64,000 nucleotides of DNA. Origin: PALSA-612 sp963846915. GTDB taxonomy: Bacteria; Actinomycetota; Thermoleophilia; Gaiellales; Gaiellaceae. The stretch spans positions 620,001 to 684,000 of the forward strand of contig CAWJXV010000009.1 of the NCBI GenBank assembly GCA_963846915.1, given 5' to 3'. Below are positions 9,377 through 17,979 of the stretch, piece after piece. The first letter of the stretch is position 1; every line of letters starts with the position of its first letter. The notes under the pieces were generated by a model that did not search any database, was not told the origin of the DNA, and was given only the letters and a program-made list of their open reading frames with translations. Position numbers and translations under genes: made by a program.

Positions 9377-12271
9377 CGGACGTCCTCGTCGCCGGGCTAC
9401 CAGGACATCGACGAGGCGACGAACGACTTCGAGGCGCTCATCGCGCTCGTCAAGGAGAAGCAGGTCTCGATCGAGGGCGTCATCCTCGTCACGCACGCGG
9501 AGGACGGGAGCGTCGCCGTCCGGCAGACGGGCGACAACCGCGGCCGCAAGGGGACGGGCTGGGGCGGCGGCGTCGGTCTCGCGGTCGGCCTGTTCGCCCC
9601 GCCGCTGCTGGCGTCGGTCGCGGTCGGGGCGGTCGCGGGCGGGGTGATCGGCAAGTTCGTCGACCACCGGGTCGAGAACGAGATTCACGACAAGATCGGC
9701 GAGAACCTGCCGCCGGGATCGGCCGGGATCATCGCCATCTTCGACGACGCGCAGCGGCTCGGCGTCGAGCAGGCGCTCGCGGGCGCGCTGCTCCGGTCGG
9801 TCGTCCAGGGCGACAAGAAGGGCACCGCCGCGCTGAAGGAGTCGCTCGCCGAGGCGATGGGGAAGTTCAGCCCGGACCGCACGGTGCTGCCGATCCCGGA
9901 TCCGAACTTCGGCGGGACGATCGGGCGCACGCTCGACGCGTCCGTCGCCGACTGGACGATCAACATGACGCCGTCGCCGCCCGAGGGCGCGCCGAACGTG
10001 CTGCTCGTGCTGATCGACGACGCCGGCTTCGGCAACCCGTCGACGTTCGGCGGGCCCGTCTCGACGCCGGCGATGACGCGGGTCGCCGAGCAGGGCCTCA
10101 GGTACAACCGCTTCCACGTCACCGCGCATCTGCTCGCCGACCCGCGCCGCTCTCCTGACGGGCCGCAACCACCACACCGTCGGCTTCGGGTCGATCGGCG
10201 AGTTCCCCGGCCCGTTCCCCGGCTACTCGCGCGAGCGTGCCGAAGGACTGCGCCCCGTTCGTGCGGCGCTTCAGGGAAACGGCTACTCGACCGCCGGATT
10301 CGGCAAGTGGCACCTGACCCCGGACCACGTCCAGGGTGCGGCCGGGCCGTTCGACCGCTGGCCGAACGCGTGGGGATTCGACCACTTCTGGGGCATCCTC
10401 GGCGGCGAGGCGGGCCAGTACGACCCGGTGATCACGCAGGACAACACGACCATCGGCGTCCCGGAGGGCGAGGACGGCAAGGAGTACTACTGGCCGGACG
10501 ACCTCACCGATCAGGCGGTGCGCTGGCTGCACGAGGTGCGCGCCCAGGACCAGAAGAAGCCGTGGTTCATCTACTACTCGACCGGGTGCTCGCACGCGCC
10601 GCACCAGGTCGCGGTCGAGTGGAGCGAGAAGTACCGCGGCAAGTTCGACCAGGGCTGGGATGTGCTCCGCGAGGAGACCTTCGAACGGCAGAAGGCGCTC
10701 GGCGTGATCCCGCCGGACGCAGAGCTCACCCGAGACCGGACGCGCTCCCCGCCTGGGACTCTCTCTCGGACAGCGAGAAGAAGCTGTACGCGCGGCAGAT
10801 GGAGGTCTACGCCGGCTTCCAGGAGAACGCCGACTGGAATATCGGCCGCCTGCTCGACGCGGTCGAGGAGATGGGCGAGCTCGACAACACGCTCGTCATC
10901 TACATCTTCGGGGACAACGGCGCGAGCCTGGAGGGGACGCTGACCGGCTCGTTCAACGAGCTGACGATGCAGAACGGGATCGCGTTGACCCCGGAGCAGC
11001 AGCTCTCACTGATCGGGCAGTACGGCGGGCTCGACGCCTGGGGCACGGACGCGTACGCGCCGCACTACGCGGCCGCCTGGGCGTGGGCCGGAAACGCCCC
11101 GTTCCAGTGGGGCAAGCAGGTCGCCTCGCACCTCGGCGGCACGCGCAACGCCATGGTCGTCTCCTGGCCGGAACGGATCAAGGACGCAGGCGGGTTGCGC
11201 ACCCAGTTCACTCACGTCATCGACGTCGGGCCGACGATCCTCGAAGCCGCCGGCATCCCCGAGCCCAAGGTCGTGGACGGGATCGCGCAGAAGCCGATGG
11301 AGGGGACGAGCTTCCTCTACACCTTCGAGGACGCGAACGCGCCGGAGCGCCACACCGTGCAGTACTTCGAGACCGTCGGCAACCGGGCCATCTACAAGGA
11401 CGGCTGGTGGGCGGCCTGCAAGCTCGACCGCATCCCCTGGGACCTTTCGCCGCCGACGATGGCGAGGTTCGCGCCGGGAGCGTACGACCCCGAGCAGGAC
11501 ACGTGGGAGCTGTACTACCTCCCCGACGACTTCAGCCAGGCGAACGACCTCGCCGCGGAGAACCCGGAGAAGCTCGCCGAGCTCAAGGAGCTCTTCTGGG
11601 AGGAGGCCGAGAAGCACAACGTGTTGCCGCTGCTGGCTGCATTCTCGGTCTTCTTCGGGATCCTGCCGCCGATGCCGACGATCACGACCCAGACCTTCTA
11701 CGGCGACGTCCAGAACATCGCCGCCGGCATGATCCCCCGCGTCTACGGGCACTCGTACGCGATCGAGGCCGAGTTGGTCGTCCCCGGTGGACGGCGCCGA
11801 GGGCGTGATCGTCGCCGAGGCGGACGAGATGGGCGGCTTCTCGCTCTGGGTCGATGAAGACGGCCTGCTGCACCACAGCTACTCGATGATGGGCGTCGAG
11901 CGGTACGAGCAGGTCTCGACCGAGCCGATCCCGACCGGGGAGGTCACGGTCCGCATGCATTTCGACGCCGACAGGCAGGAGCGCGTCGGCCGGCGGAACA
12001 GTCTCCCTGTACGCGAACGACGAGAAGATCGGCGAGGGGCGGATGGAGAAGACGGTCGCCGTCCGCTTCTCCGGTTACAGCCGGCATGGACATCGGCCGC
12101 GACAACGGCCTCGCTCGTCGACCGCGCCTACGCGGACAAAGCCCCGTACGCCTTCACCGGCACGGTGAAGAAGGTCGTCTTCGACCTCAAGCCGGCCAGC
12201 GCACGAGCGACGAGAAGGCACTGCACGAAACCGGCGCCCACGGCGCCGCGGCCCACGGGATCAGCGCCTAA
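9361..12271 (+). pseudogene. DUF1269 + arylsulfatase fusion, about ten frameshifts
   Basis: ATG 9361 follows a strong AAGGAG. After an early shift (near 9397) the frame encodes a DUF1269-type domain: YQDIDEATNDFEAL, then a glycine-rich membrane segment GGGVGLAVGLFAPPLL and GENLPPGSAGIIAIFDD. It continues without a stop into an arylsulfatase (VLPIPDPNFGGTIGRT, PNVLLVLIDDAGFG). The sulfatase signature CSPTRAALLTGRN is intact at 10,131 once one inserted base near 10,127 is removed, so the formylglycine-forming cysteine is kept. Later pieces (FGKWHLTPD, FGDNGASLEG, HGISA at the end) complete an enzyme of normal length. Other shifts lie near 10,234, 10,281, 10,730, 11,783, 11,990, 12,078, 12,110 and 12,200. 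Sulfate-ester hydrolysis fits beside a SulP transporter. Confidence 0.78.
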
Positions 12272-12326
12272 CAGGAGAGGTCACTCCCGAGCGCTCGCCG
12301 CCGATCGGTCGCCGAGGGGAGTGGAA

Positions 12327-12443
12327 ATGACGACACTAGATAACCCCCGTGTGCCCCCTTGCGATCCTGGAGCGGTCGTGGTCGTCGTCTGCCCCGGAAG
12401 GAATCGGCTCGCGTCGCCTCTACGAAGCCACCAACCGGCGTGA
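12327..12443 (+). CDS. Possible 38-residue peptide
   Basis: ATG 12327 is preceded by GAGGGGAGTGGAA, a good ribosome-binding site, and opens 38 codons (MTTLDNPRVPP, then a hydrophobic AVVVVVC run). No family is recognised. The surrounding genes are frameshifted, so this may be the start of a longer broken gene. A 14-bp stretch (GTGCCCCCTTGCGA, 12,351-12,364) is also present at 2039-2052. Weak call. Confidence 0.25.
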   Translation: MTTLDNPRVPPCDPGAVVVVVCPGRNRLASPLRSHQPA

Positions 12444-12471
12444 CGGGTGGTGAGCGTGACTTTCTCTAGGC

Positions 12472-13173
12472 ATGGCTGAGGGAGGACTGTCGGCCGCGGA
12501 GGCGGGGAAGGAGCTTGGCGAGCACGCGAAGCATGCGCAGCACCGTGGCGACGAGCACCGTCATGACCGTCTGATCACGATTGCCGAGGCGGCGATGCTC
12601 GCCGTCGTGACGATCGTGGCCGCCTGGTCAGGCTACTCGGCCGCAAAGTGGGGAACCGAGTCCTCGCTCCACCTCGCCAAGGCGTCGGCGACGCGCACGA
12701 AGGCCAACCGCGCCTACCAACAGTCTCTGTCCTTCCGCGTTGGAGACGGTCTGCTGATGAACGCCTGGTTCGCGGCCCACGCGAGCGGGAACCCAAACGA
12801 GGTGCGCGTCGAGCAGAAGCGCTTCACCCCCGAGCTGCGCGTCGCGTTCGACGCGTGGATCAAGACGCACCCGTTCACGAATCTGAACGCGCCGCCGGGC
12901 CCGCAGGCGATGCCGCAGTACCACCCGCCGGGTGCGGCCGAGTCAGTCAAACTCGACCACGAGGCGGACGCCCTCTATGCGGAGGGGCAGCACGACGCCA
13001 GGACGGCCGACGATTACGTGCGCGTGACCGTCATCCTGGCCAGCGTGCTTTTCCTCGCCGGCATTTCGACGCACTTTCGCTCCCGCGGCATCCGCCTGGG
13101 GCTGATCGGCCTCGGCACCGTGCTCCTGATCTTCGCCGCCGCCGACATCCTCACACTTCCGTTCGCGGGCTGA
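12472..13173 (+). CDS. Membrane protein of unknown function (DUF4337-like layout)
   Basis: An intact 233-residue protein. A charged His-rich N-terminus (KHAQHRGDEHRHDR) leads to a first helix (ITIAEAAMLAVVTIVAAWSG, about 36-55). A soluble, helical middle (about 60-180) follows, then two C-terminal helices (about 184-202 and 211-231). One helix, a long cytoplasmic region and a C-terminal hairpin resemble DUF4337-type proteins, but I cannot confirm the family. It sits between the arylsulfatase and the YihY-like gene and is one of few undamaged genes in this stretch. Function unknown. Confidence 0.75.
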   Translation: MAEGGLSAAEAGKELGEHAKHAQHRGDEHRHDRLITIAEAAMLAVVTIVAAWSGYSAAKWGTESSLHLAKASATRTKANRAYQQSLSFRVGDGLLMNAWFAAHASGNPNEVRVEQKRFTPELRVAFDAWIKTHPFTNLNAPPGPQAMPQYHPPGAAESVKLDHEADALYAEGQHDARTADDYVRVTVILASVLFLAGISTHFRSRGIRLGLIGLGTVLLIFAAADILTLPFAG

Positions 13174-13345
13174 GCGAGACTCGCGGCGATGTACGAACCA
13201 GCGGTACCGGCAGATGAAATGTCCCACGGGGCGCTTGGCCTCGCGGCGGCGCGCTGCTCCTGGGTCTGTGGGCGCTCGAACGCCTGCTCGGCGGCGCGGC
13301 GGAGATCAACGCAACGATCTGGGAGCGCAAGAGAAGGGAGGTCAC

Positions 13346-14246
13346 ATGGCTAAAGGCCCGGGACGGGTCGGCACACGTGTCGGCTCGATCAGAGATTGGC
13401 TTGGAAGGCAGACGGACTCGTGGGTCGGCCGACTCTCGTTCCTGTGGTTCAAGCGCTACATGCAGGCGAGCAAGAACTCCGGGTGCGGCGACGACCGCGT
13501 ATTTCATGCTCTCGGTGATCCCGACAGCCCTCGTCGCGATCGCGTTCTTCGACAAGTCAGGCGGCAATACGAACGCCCTGGCGGAGCGCATCATCACGCA
13601 CATGCATCTCGGCGGCAGCGCGGCCGACATCGTGCGTCAGACCTTCGGCACAACCGCCAACAACGCGGTCGCGGCGACGGTGGCGGTGGTGATCAGCTTC
13701 CTCTTCTGGGGTATCGGGATCGGTCAGCTCTACCGCGACGTCTACATGCGAGCGTGGCGGGTGGAGACGGCCCAGGCGAGCGACCAGGCGCTGTTCACGA
13801 TCTGGTACTTCGTCACCTGCGGCCTGATCGGGCTCGTGTTCGTGGCGACGACGGAGACTCCGTCGTCGAGCCGCGCGTTCTTCATCCCCGTCTGGCTCGT
13901 GGCATCGATCCTTTTCTGGCTCTGGACGCCGCGCTTCCTGCTGCACCGCAAGGTGCCGACGAAGAAACTCCTCCCCGGAGCCATCCTCGCAGCCTTCGTG
14001 ATCGGCGGCACGATCGGCACCTCGCCGCTCTGGATGGGCCCGACGCTGAACCAGAACGCGAAAGCGTTCGGATCGTTCGGCGTCGTCCTCGCGATCATCG
14101 CGTTCGTTCTGATCGCGATCACGATCTCGATGGCCTGCGCCGTCTTCGCCCCGGTCTGGGAGGAGTTCCGACAGGCAGAGAAGGAACGGAAGGCCGAAAA
14201 AGCAGAGGCCACCCCAGTCGAGCCGACCGTCGAAGTGCGACCGTGA
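13346..14246 (+). pseudogene. YihY/BrkB-family membrane protein, one frameshift
   Basis: ATG 13346 has AGGGAGGTC upstream. The first 46 codons (MAKGPGRVGTRVG ... FKRYMQASKNSG) and the remaining frame (AATTAYFMLSVIPTALVAIAF ... VEVRP) join after a single-base shift near 13,484. The joined protein is about 300 residues with six predicted helices, and the AxxxAYxxLxSxxP-like region is typical of YihY/BrkB (formerly misnamed ribonuclease BN). Members are inner-membrane proteins of uncertain role. The frame used after the shift is also open before the ATG, from about 13,240 (LLLGLWALERLLGG), perhaps the remains of a small membrane gene. Confidence 0.75.
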
Positions 14247-14331
14247 TCAGCGTCGAGCCCTGGTGGGTGGGGCAAAGGCGAGATGTGCACGACCGCCGCG
14301 ACGCGCGGCGGCTGGCGGACTCCTCACAGAT

Positions 14332-15258
14332 GTGACCACGACGGCGCGTCAACCTGACCCAGACGATCGCCCCTCGTCGAAGCGCGAGGTCCTGGAGAGG
14401 CAAGGGCGGGCGCTCATCGACGCGATCCGCCGGAATGATGACGCTGCGGTCGAGGCCGCGATTCTCGAGCTGAGCAGGTCGCGAAGGGCATTTGCCCCGC
14501 TCGTGTTCCTCGTCGGCGCCTTCCTCATGCTCTTCCAGGGCCTGAAGCTCTTGTTCTCGAACTGGCGGCTGACCCTGATCCAGGTCCTGCCGGCGATGTG
14601 GATCTGGCTCGCGATGCTCGACCTGAAGGAGCACGTGTTCAGAGGCCACGAGTTTCACGTCTGGAGCGGCTCCGTCCAGGTCCTGCTCGTCGTCGCGATC
14701 ACGCTCCTGACGGCTGCCGGCTTCTACCTCAACGCTGTGTTCGCGTTCGCGATCTCGCAACCCGGGGCGCCCCAGATCCGGCCGGCGTTCACGCTCGCGC
14801 GGCGCCACCTCGGTGTCGTGCTCGGGACCGGCGTCGTCGTCGGGGTTGCGCTGGGCGTGTCCGCAGTCGTGGTCCCCCGCTGGGGCCTATTCTGGTTCGG
14901 TCTCTCGCTCGGAATCGTGGTCGGAGTAATGATGCTCACCTACGTGACCGTTCCGGCACGGGTCGTCGGCATCAAGTCGACGGCATCCCCTCGTGACAAG
15001 ATGGCGGCGACCCTGATCGGCGGGACGCTCGGGGCGATCGTCTGCACCCCGCCCTACGTCCTCGGGCGCATAGGAATCCTGCTCCTCGGATCACACGGCG
15101 TGCTGTTTGCGCTCGGCGTCATCCTGCTCGCGCTCGGACTCACCCTCCAGGCCGGCGCCACCGGCGCCGTCAAGGCGATCAAGATGAGCGCGAAGCTCGC
15201 CGCAGGCAACCTCTCCAGCCCTCAAGCCGGGACTCAAACCGCGGCAGGCGGCCCGTAA
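14332..15258 (+). CDS. Polytopic membrane protein, unknown function
   Basis: An intact 308-residue protein with a hydrophilic, Arg/Glu-rich N-terminus (about 1-50) and about six transmembrane helices. Two lie near 55-95, one near 110-130, and others in 155-185, 190-210 and 230-280. It ends with a short hydrophilic tail (QAGTQTAAGGP). The start is taken at GTG 14332 (VTTTARQPDPDD); the frame is open further upstream. It follows the YihY-like gene by 85 bp on the same strand. I do not recognise the family. It is the last gene of module 1, about 165 bp before the repeat unit with core B. Confidence 0.7.
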   Translation: MTTTARQPDPDDRPSSKREVLERQGRALIDAIRRNDDAAVEAAILELSRSRRAFAPLVFLVGAFLMLFQGLKLLFSNWRLTLIQVLPAMWIWLAMLDLKEHVFRGHEFHVWSGSVQVLLVVAITLLTAAGFYLNAVFAFAISQPGAPQIRPAFTLARRHLGVVLGTGVVVGVALGVSAVVVPRWGLFWFGLSLGIVVGVMMLTYVTVPARVVGIKSTASPRDKMAATLIGGTLGAIVCTPPYVLGRIGILLLGSHGVLFALGVILLALGLTLQAGATGAVKAIKMSAKLAAGNLSSPQAGTQTAAGGP

Positions 15259-15424
15259 AACCCCACCGCTCCCTTCCACGCCAATCATGCGCCCTCTCAC
15301 CTCCCCGGTTGTCAGGCGCACACGCACCGGTTCCCCGCACACCGCGTACGCGTAGGGGCGGGGGATGAGGGTGGTAGCTGGCGGATGCTGGACTTCGCGG
15401 TCGCGGTGGCCAGGCGCGGCTGGC

Positions 15425-15596
15425 CACACATCGCTTGCACATCTACGGCGCGACACGAGACGGCACGAGAGGTCACGGACGGGCCCTCGGAACAGCGAAG
15501 AGCCGCTCAGGAAGCCACTAGACGGCACGAACCGACACACGCCGGCATGGGCACCCCTCGCCATGGAGTCGAACAAAGAGCTGCGCTAAAGCGGCT
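15425..15596 (+). repeat. Repeat unit B: 165-bp arm-plus-core, with shared tail
   Basis: From CACACATCGCTTGCACAT (15,425) to the TAA at 15,589 this aligns without gaps to 19,263-19,427; by hand count 114 of 165 bases match. Its last 27 bp repeat the GT2 gene end (MESNKELR-stop), and seven further bases (AGCGGCT) match copy A. Inside are two arrays of ACGAG/CACGA-type motifs spaced 10 bp apart (15,455-15,484 and about 15,525-15,555). The layout resembles recombinase arm sites followed by a crossover core. Function is inferred. Confidence 0.65.
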
Positions 15597-15846
15597 CGGG
15601 AAGCGGGATCCCGGCCGCGAGCGGGGCCGCTTGCGCCGATCCCGCGGCCGCCGAGCCTTCGCAGGTGCTTTACCCAGACCCGTCGATTCTGTCCGGCGAG
15701 ATCTTCGGGGGGTGCCGATCAAGTGGATCCTGATGGGATATCCGCTCAACGAAGTCGCGAATCGCGCCTCGGTTGCCAATCCGGAGGCGCTCGCCTTCTT
15801 CGAGCGGGCTGGCGGAAGACCGGCGGTAACGCACGCGTGCCCCCGA

Positions 15847-15852
15847 TACGCT
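15847..15852 (+). promoter_or_regulatory. Candidate -10 element of the selenocysteine tRNA gene
   Basis: TACGCT (TAnnnT pattern) ends five bases before the first base of the mature tRNA. No clear -35 box can be named. The position is right for a promoter, but a short match like this is weak alone. Confidence 0.35.
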
Positions 15853-15857
15853 CGCAT

Positions 15858-15949
15858 GGAGCGGCAGCGGCCGGTGCCGCAGCCGGTCTTCAAAACCGGT
15901 GAGGTCTGGTAACCCCAGGCTGGGTAGGTTCGACTCCTGCGCCGCTCCG
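15858..15949 (+). tRNA. selC: tRNA-Sec (anticodon UCA)
   Basis: GGAGCGGC at 15,858-15,865 pairs with GCCGCTCC at 15,941-15,948, giving the 8-bp acceptor stem of bacterial tRNA-Sec. The D arm is GCGGC / GCCGC with a four-base loop. The anticodon arm is CCGGT / ACCGG with loop CTTCAAA, so the anticodon is TCA, reading UGA. A long variable arm follows (GGTCTGG / CCCAGGC). The T arm is GTAGG-TTCGACT-CCTGC. Length is about 92 nt without encoded CCA. The cell should therefore decode UGA as selenocysteine, but no selA, selB or selD gene and no obvious selenoprotein is in this window. It lies 268 bp after repeat B. Confidence 0.95.
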
Positions 15950-15982
15950 TCACGTCGAAAGACGCATTCGAAGAGATCACCC

Positions 15983-17200
15983 TTACATGAGGTTCGGCGT
16001 GTGCAACTCGGAGAGCATCTGCGCCGTGGCGCGGTCGAACCCTGCGGCGCGCAGGCGGCGGATCCGGTTGCGGTTCATGCGGCCGAGAAGGTCTCGGACG
16101 GATCGGCCGGCGTCGCCGATGTCGGCCGGTTGCGCCGAGCGTGCAGCCATCAACACCAGTGACTCGCCGACGACGGGACTGAGGCCGTCGAGGCTCACGA
16201 GCTTCGCCGCGCGCTCCTCGACGGCAGCGACGAGCCGCTGCCGCTCTTCGGGGTCGTGGGCGAGGCGGTGACGGATGTGCGCGATCCCGAACTGCACGTG
16301 CCGGCGCTCGTCCTGGTGCGCGAGCCTGGCCGCGGTCGCCGTCGCGGCGTCCGGCGCGTGGTGCGCGACGAACGAGAGCAGGTCGAGGAATGTTCCTTCG
16401 CCGAGCACGTTGAGGAGCAGCGCGGCGGCGCTGAAGTCGCGCTCGTCGAGCAAGGTCTGGAGCGACAGCTCGGTGGCGGCGAGGGCGTGCGTGCGCTGGC
16501 CGCCGGCGAGCGCGCGCTTGGTGAACACCTCGACGTGCCGCGCCTCGTCATGGACGTGGCTCGCGAGCCACATCAGCACCTCGACGTACTCGGGATTGAC
16601 GTGAGCCATATAGCGCGCAGGGACGTAGTAGGCGGCGTACTCGTTCTGCGCGATGTAGGTCATCACCTGGGCGACACCCCGCTCGACATCCGGGCGAAGC
16701 CCGGCGACCGCCTCCCACGGGATGTCGCGGGTCGCATCCCACTGGGCGCGCGCCGCGCGGTCGGCGAGGCTCGCGAGCCTGTCCGTCCAGATGCGGTCAC
16801 GACTCGAGAGCGCCCAGTCGTAGTGCGTCGGGAGCGGCTCGGGGACCGCGCCGAGCGGGACGAGGCCGGCGCCGCGGTTAGCCTCCCCGGGCTCGGGGCC
16901 GGCGAGGCGCCGCAGCTCGCTCGTCGGGAACGTCGTCGCAGCGAGCGCCGGACCGCCCGCGATCGGGCCGGCCGCCCGCGCGCGAAGCGTGACGACGAAC
17001 GCGTCGCCCTCGCGCCGCTCGTCGGTGATCTCGTGTCCGGTGAGCCGCGCCCACGCCGGCAGCTCGAGCGAGCTCGAGCGCGAGTCGACGACGACGTCGA
17101 GGAGGTCTCCGTGTTCGAGTGTCGCGAGCGACGCCGAGACGAGCACCTCGAGCCCGGCTCCGAGCTCGAGCGTGCCTGCCTCGCATCGCCGCGTGGTCAC
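15983..17200 (-). CDS. TusA-like domain fused to a di-iron ferritin-like protein
   Basis: 405 residues. The N-terminus (about 5-60) resembles a TusA/SirA sulfur-carrier fold (HGDLLDVVVDSRSSSLELPAWARLTGHEI), but the CPxP cysteine motif is absent. After a linker, residues 130-320 form a four-helix ferritin/R2-like bundle with a complete set of metal ligands: Glu187 (QNEYAA), Glu219-x-x-His222 (DEARHVE), Glu268 (LGEGTFLD) and Glu298-x-x-His301 (DERRHVQF). It could be an oxygen-activating oxidase or oxygenase; the substrate is unknown. Last gene of a three-gene operon; its GTG overlaps the upstream stop by GTGA. A 15-bp mini-hairpin lies inside the gene at 16,690. Confidence 0.75.
   Translation of the reverse strand: MTTRRCEAGTLELGAGLEVLVSASLATLEHGDLLDVVVDSRSSSLELPAWARLTGHEITDERREGDAFVVTLRARAAGPIAGGPALAATTFPTSELRRLAGPEPGEANRGAGLVPLGAVPEPLPTHYDWALSSRDRIWTDRLASLADRAARAQWDATRDIPWEAVAGLRPDVERGVAQVMTYIAQNEYAAYYVPARYMAHVNPEYVEVLMWLASHVHDEARHVEVFTKRALAGGQRTHALAATELSLQTLLDERDFSAAALLLNVLGEGTFLDLLSFVAHHAPDAATATAARLAHQDERRHVQFGIAHIRHRLAHDPEERQRLVAAVEERAAKLVSLDGLSPVVGESLVLMAARSAQPADIGDAGRSVRDLLGRMNRNRIRRLRAAGFDRATAQMLSELHTPNLM
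16690..16704. repeat. 15-bp mini-hairpin (CCGGGC-GAA-GCCCGG)
   Basis: A perfect 6-bp stem inside the ferritin-like gene, identical to the copy at 47,546 and one base different from 46,256. Because this one is within coding sequence it may be chance in GC-rich DNA. Confidence 0.3.
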
Positions 17201-17979
17201 GTGAGGTAGCCCTGCTCGCGCATCGCGTCCGTCAAGGTCGTGTAGCCGTGCTTGTCAGCGGGCAGCCATCGCTTCACGCCCTCGAGATCCATCGCCGGGC
17301 GCAGCGTCGGGTCGTCGTACTCCATCGCGAGGAGCGCCTCGCTCCAGGCCCGGCCGTCGAACCCCGGCAGTGCCGTGAAGTTGCAGTGGTAGTAGATCGG
17401 GCTGCGCCACGCGAGCTCGAGCTCGGCCACCGCAGGGTGGCCCTCGGCCCGGAGCGCGACCCAGGTCGCGTCGCCGAGCGCGCCCGCGTCGGCGTCGCCT
17501 CGTGCGACCGCCTCGACGACTCGCACTTCGGAGTCTCCTGTGTCGCCGTGCTTGCCGAGGTCGGTGTCGAAGCGGACGAGCTCGGGCTCCGCGCCCGTTT
17601 CGCGAATCCAGTGCAGCGGCAGGATCGCGGCGTGACCCGAGTCGCGGCTGCCGAGGGCGACCCGCTTGCCCTCGAGCTCGCCGAGCTCGGCGACTGCCTC
17701 GCCGCGACGGACCGCGATCACGGTTCGGAACTCTGCGTCGACGTCGCGCATCCCGAGCACCTGGGCATCGCCGCCGATCCGCTCCTCCGCCGCCACGTAG
17801 GCGGTGTTCGTGTTCCACGCGATGTCGACCTTCCGCTCGAGCAACGCGTCGACGAGCCGCTCATAGTTCGAGTAGAGGACGTAGTCGGTTGGGAAGCCGG
17901 CGTCCGCGAAGTACTCGCGGAACCGCTCCCAGATCGTGACGATCCGTGGGTGATATGCGACTGCTCCGACGGTGATCAT
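17197..17979 (-). CDS. PhnD-like substrate-binding-fold protein without signal peptide
   Basis: 260 residues, with the PhnD/phosphonate-binding periplasmic protein fold: an opening strand ITVGAVAYHPRIVTIWERF, the YERLVDALLERKVDIAWNTNTAYV lobe, and the hinge GKRVALGSRDSGHAAILP. Unlike transporter binding proteins it has no signal peptide or lipobox, and no ABC permease or ATPase gene is nearby. It may therefore bind a small anionic ligand in the cytoplasm or act as an enzyme partner. It overlaps both neighbours by four bases (ATGA and GTGA), so it is part of a tightly coupled operon. The ligand cannot be inferred. Confidence 0.75.
   Translation of the reverse strand: MITVGAVAYHPRIVTIWERFREYFADAGFPTDYVLYSNYERLVDALLERKVDIAWNTNTAYVAAEERIGGDAQVLGMRDVDAEFRTVIAVRRGEAVAELGELEGKRVALGSRDSGHAAILPLHWIRETGAEPELVRFDTDLGKHGDTGDSEVRVVEAVARGDADAGALGDATWVALRAEGHPAVAELELAWRSPIYYHCNFTALPGFDGRAWSEALLAMEYDDPTLRPAMDLEGVKRWLPADKHGYTTLTDAMREQGYLT

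Noticed and set aside
15365..15589. A 74-codon gene ending in MESNKELR
   Set aside because: Units B and C could be translated in one frame to 54-residue tails of equal length, but only the last eight residues and a short HTSLAH block agree. DNA-level phasing at 10 bp explains the pattern better than a protein.
15563..15596. Core repeat as a tRNA fragment (TGGAGTCGAAC is the complement of a T-loop)
   Set aside because: The flanking bases do not pair into a T stem in any copy, and copy A is clearly the end of a protein gene.
15714..15912. Small frame (VPIKWILMGYPLNEVANRAS) before the tRNA
   Set aside because: It runs into the tRNA-Sec gene and has no ribosome-binding site.
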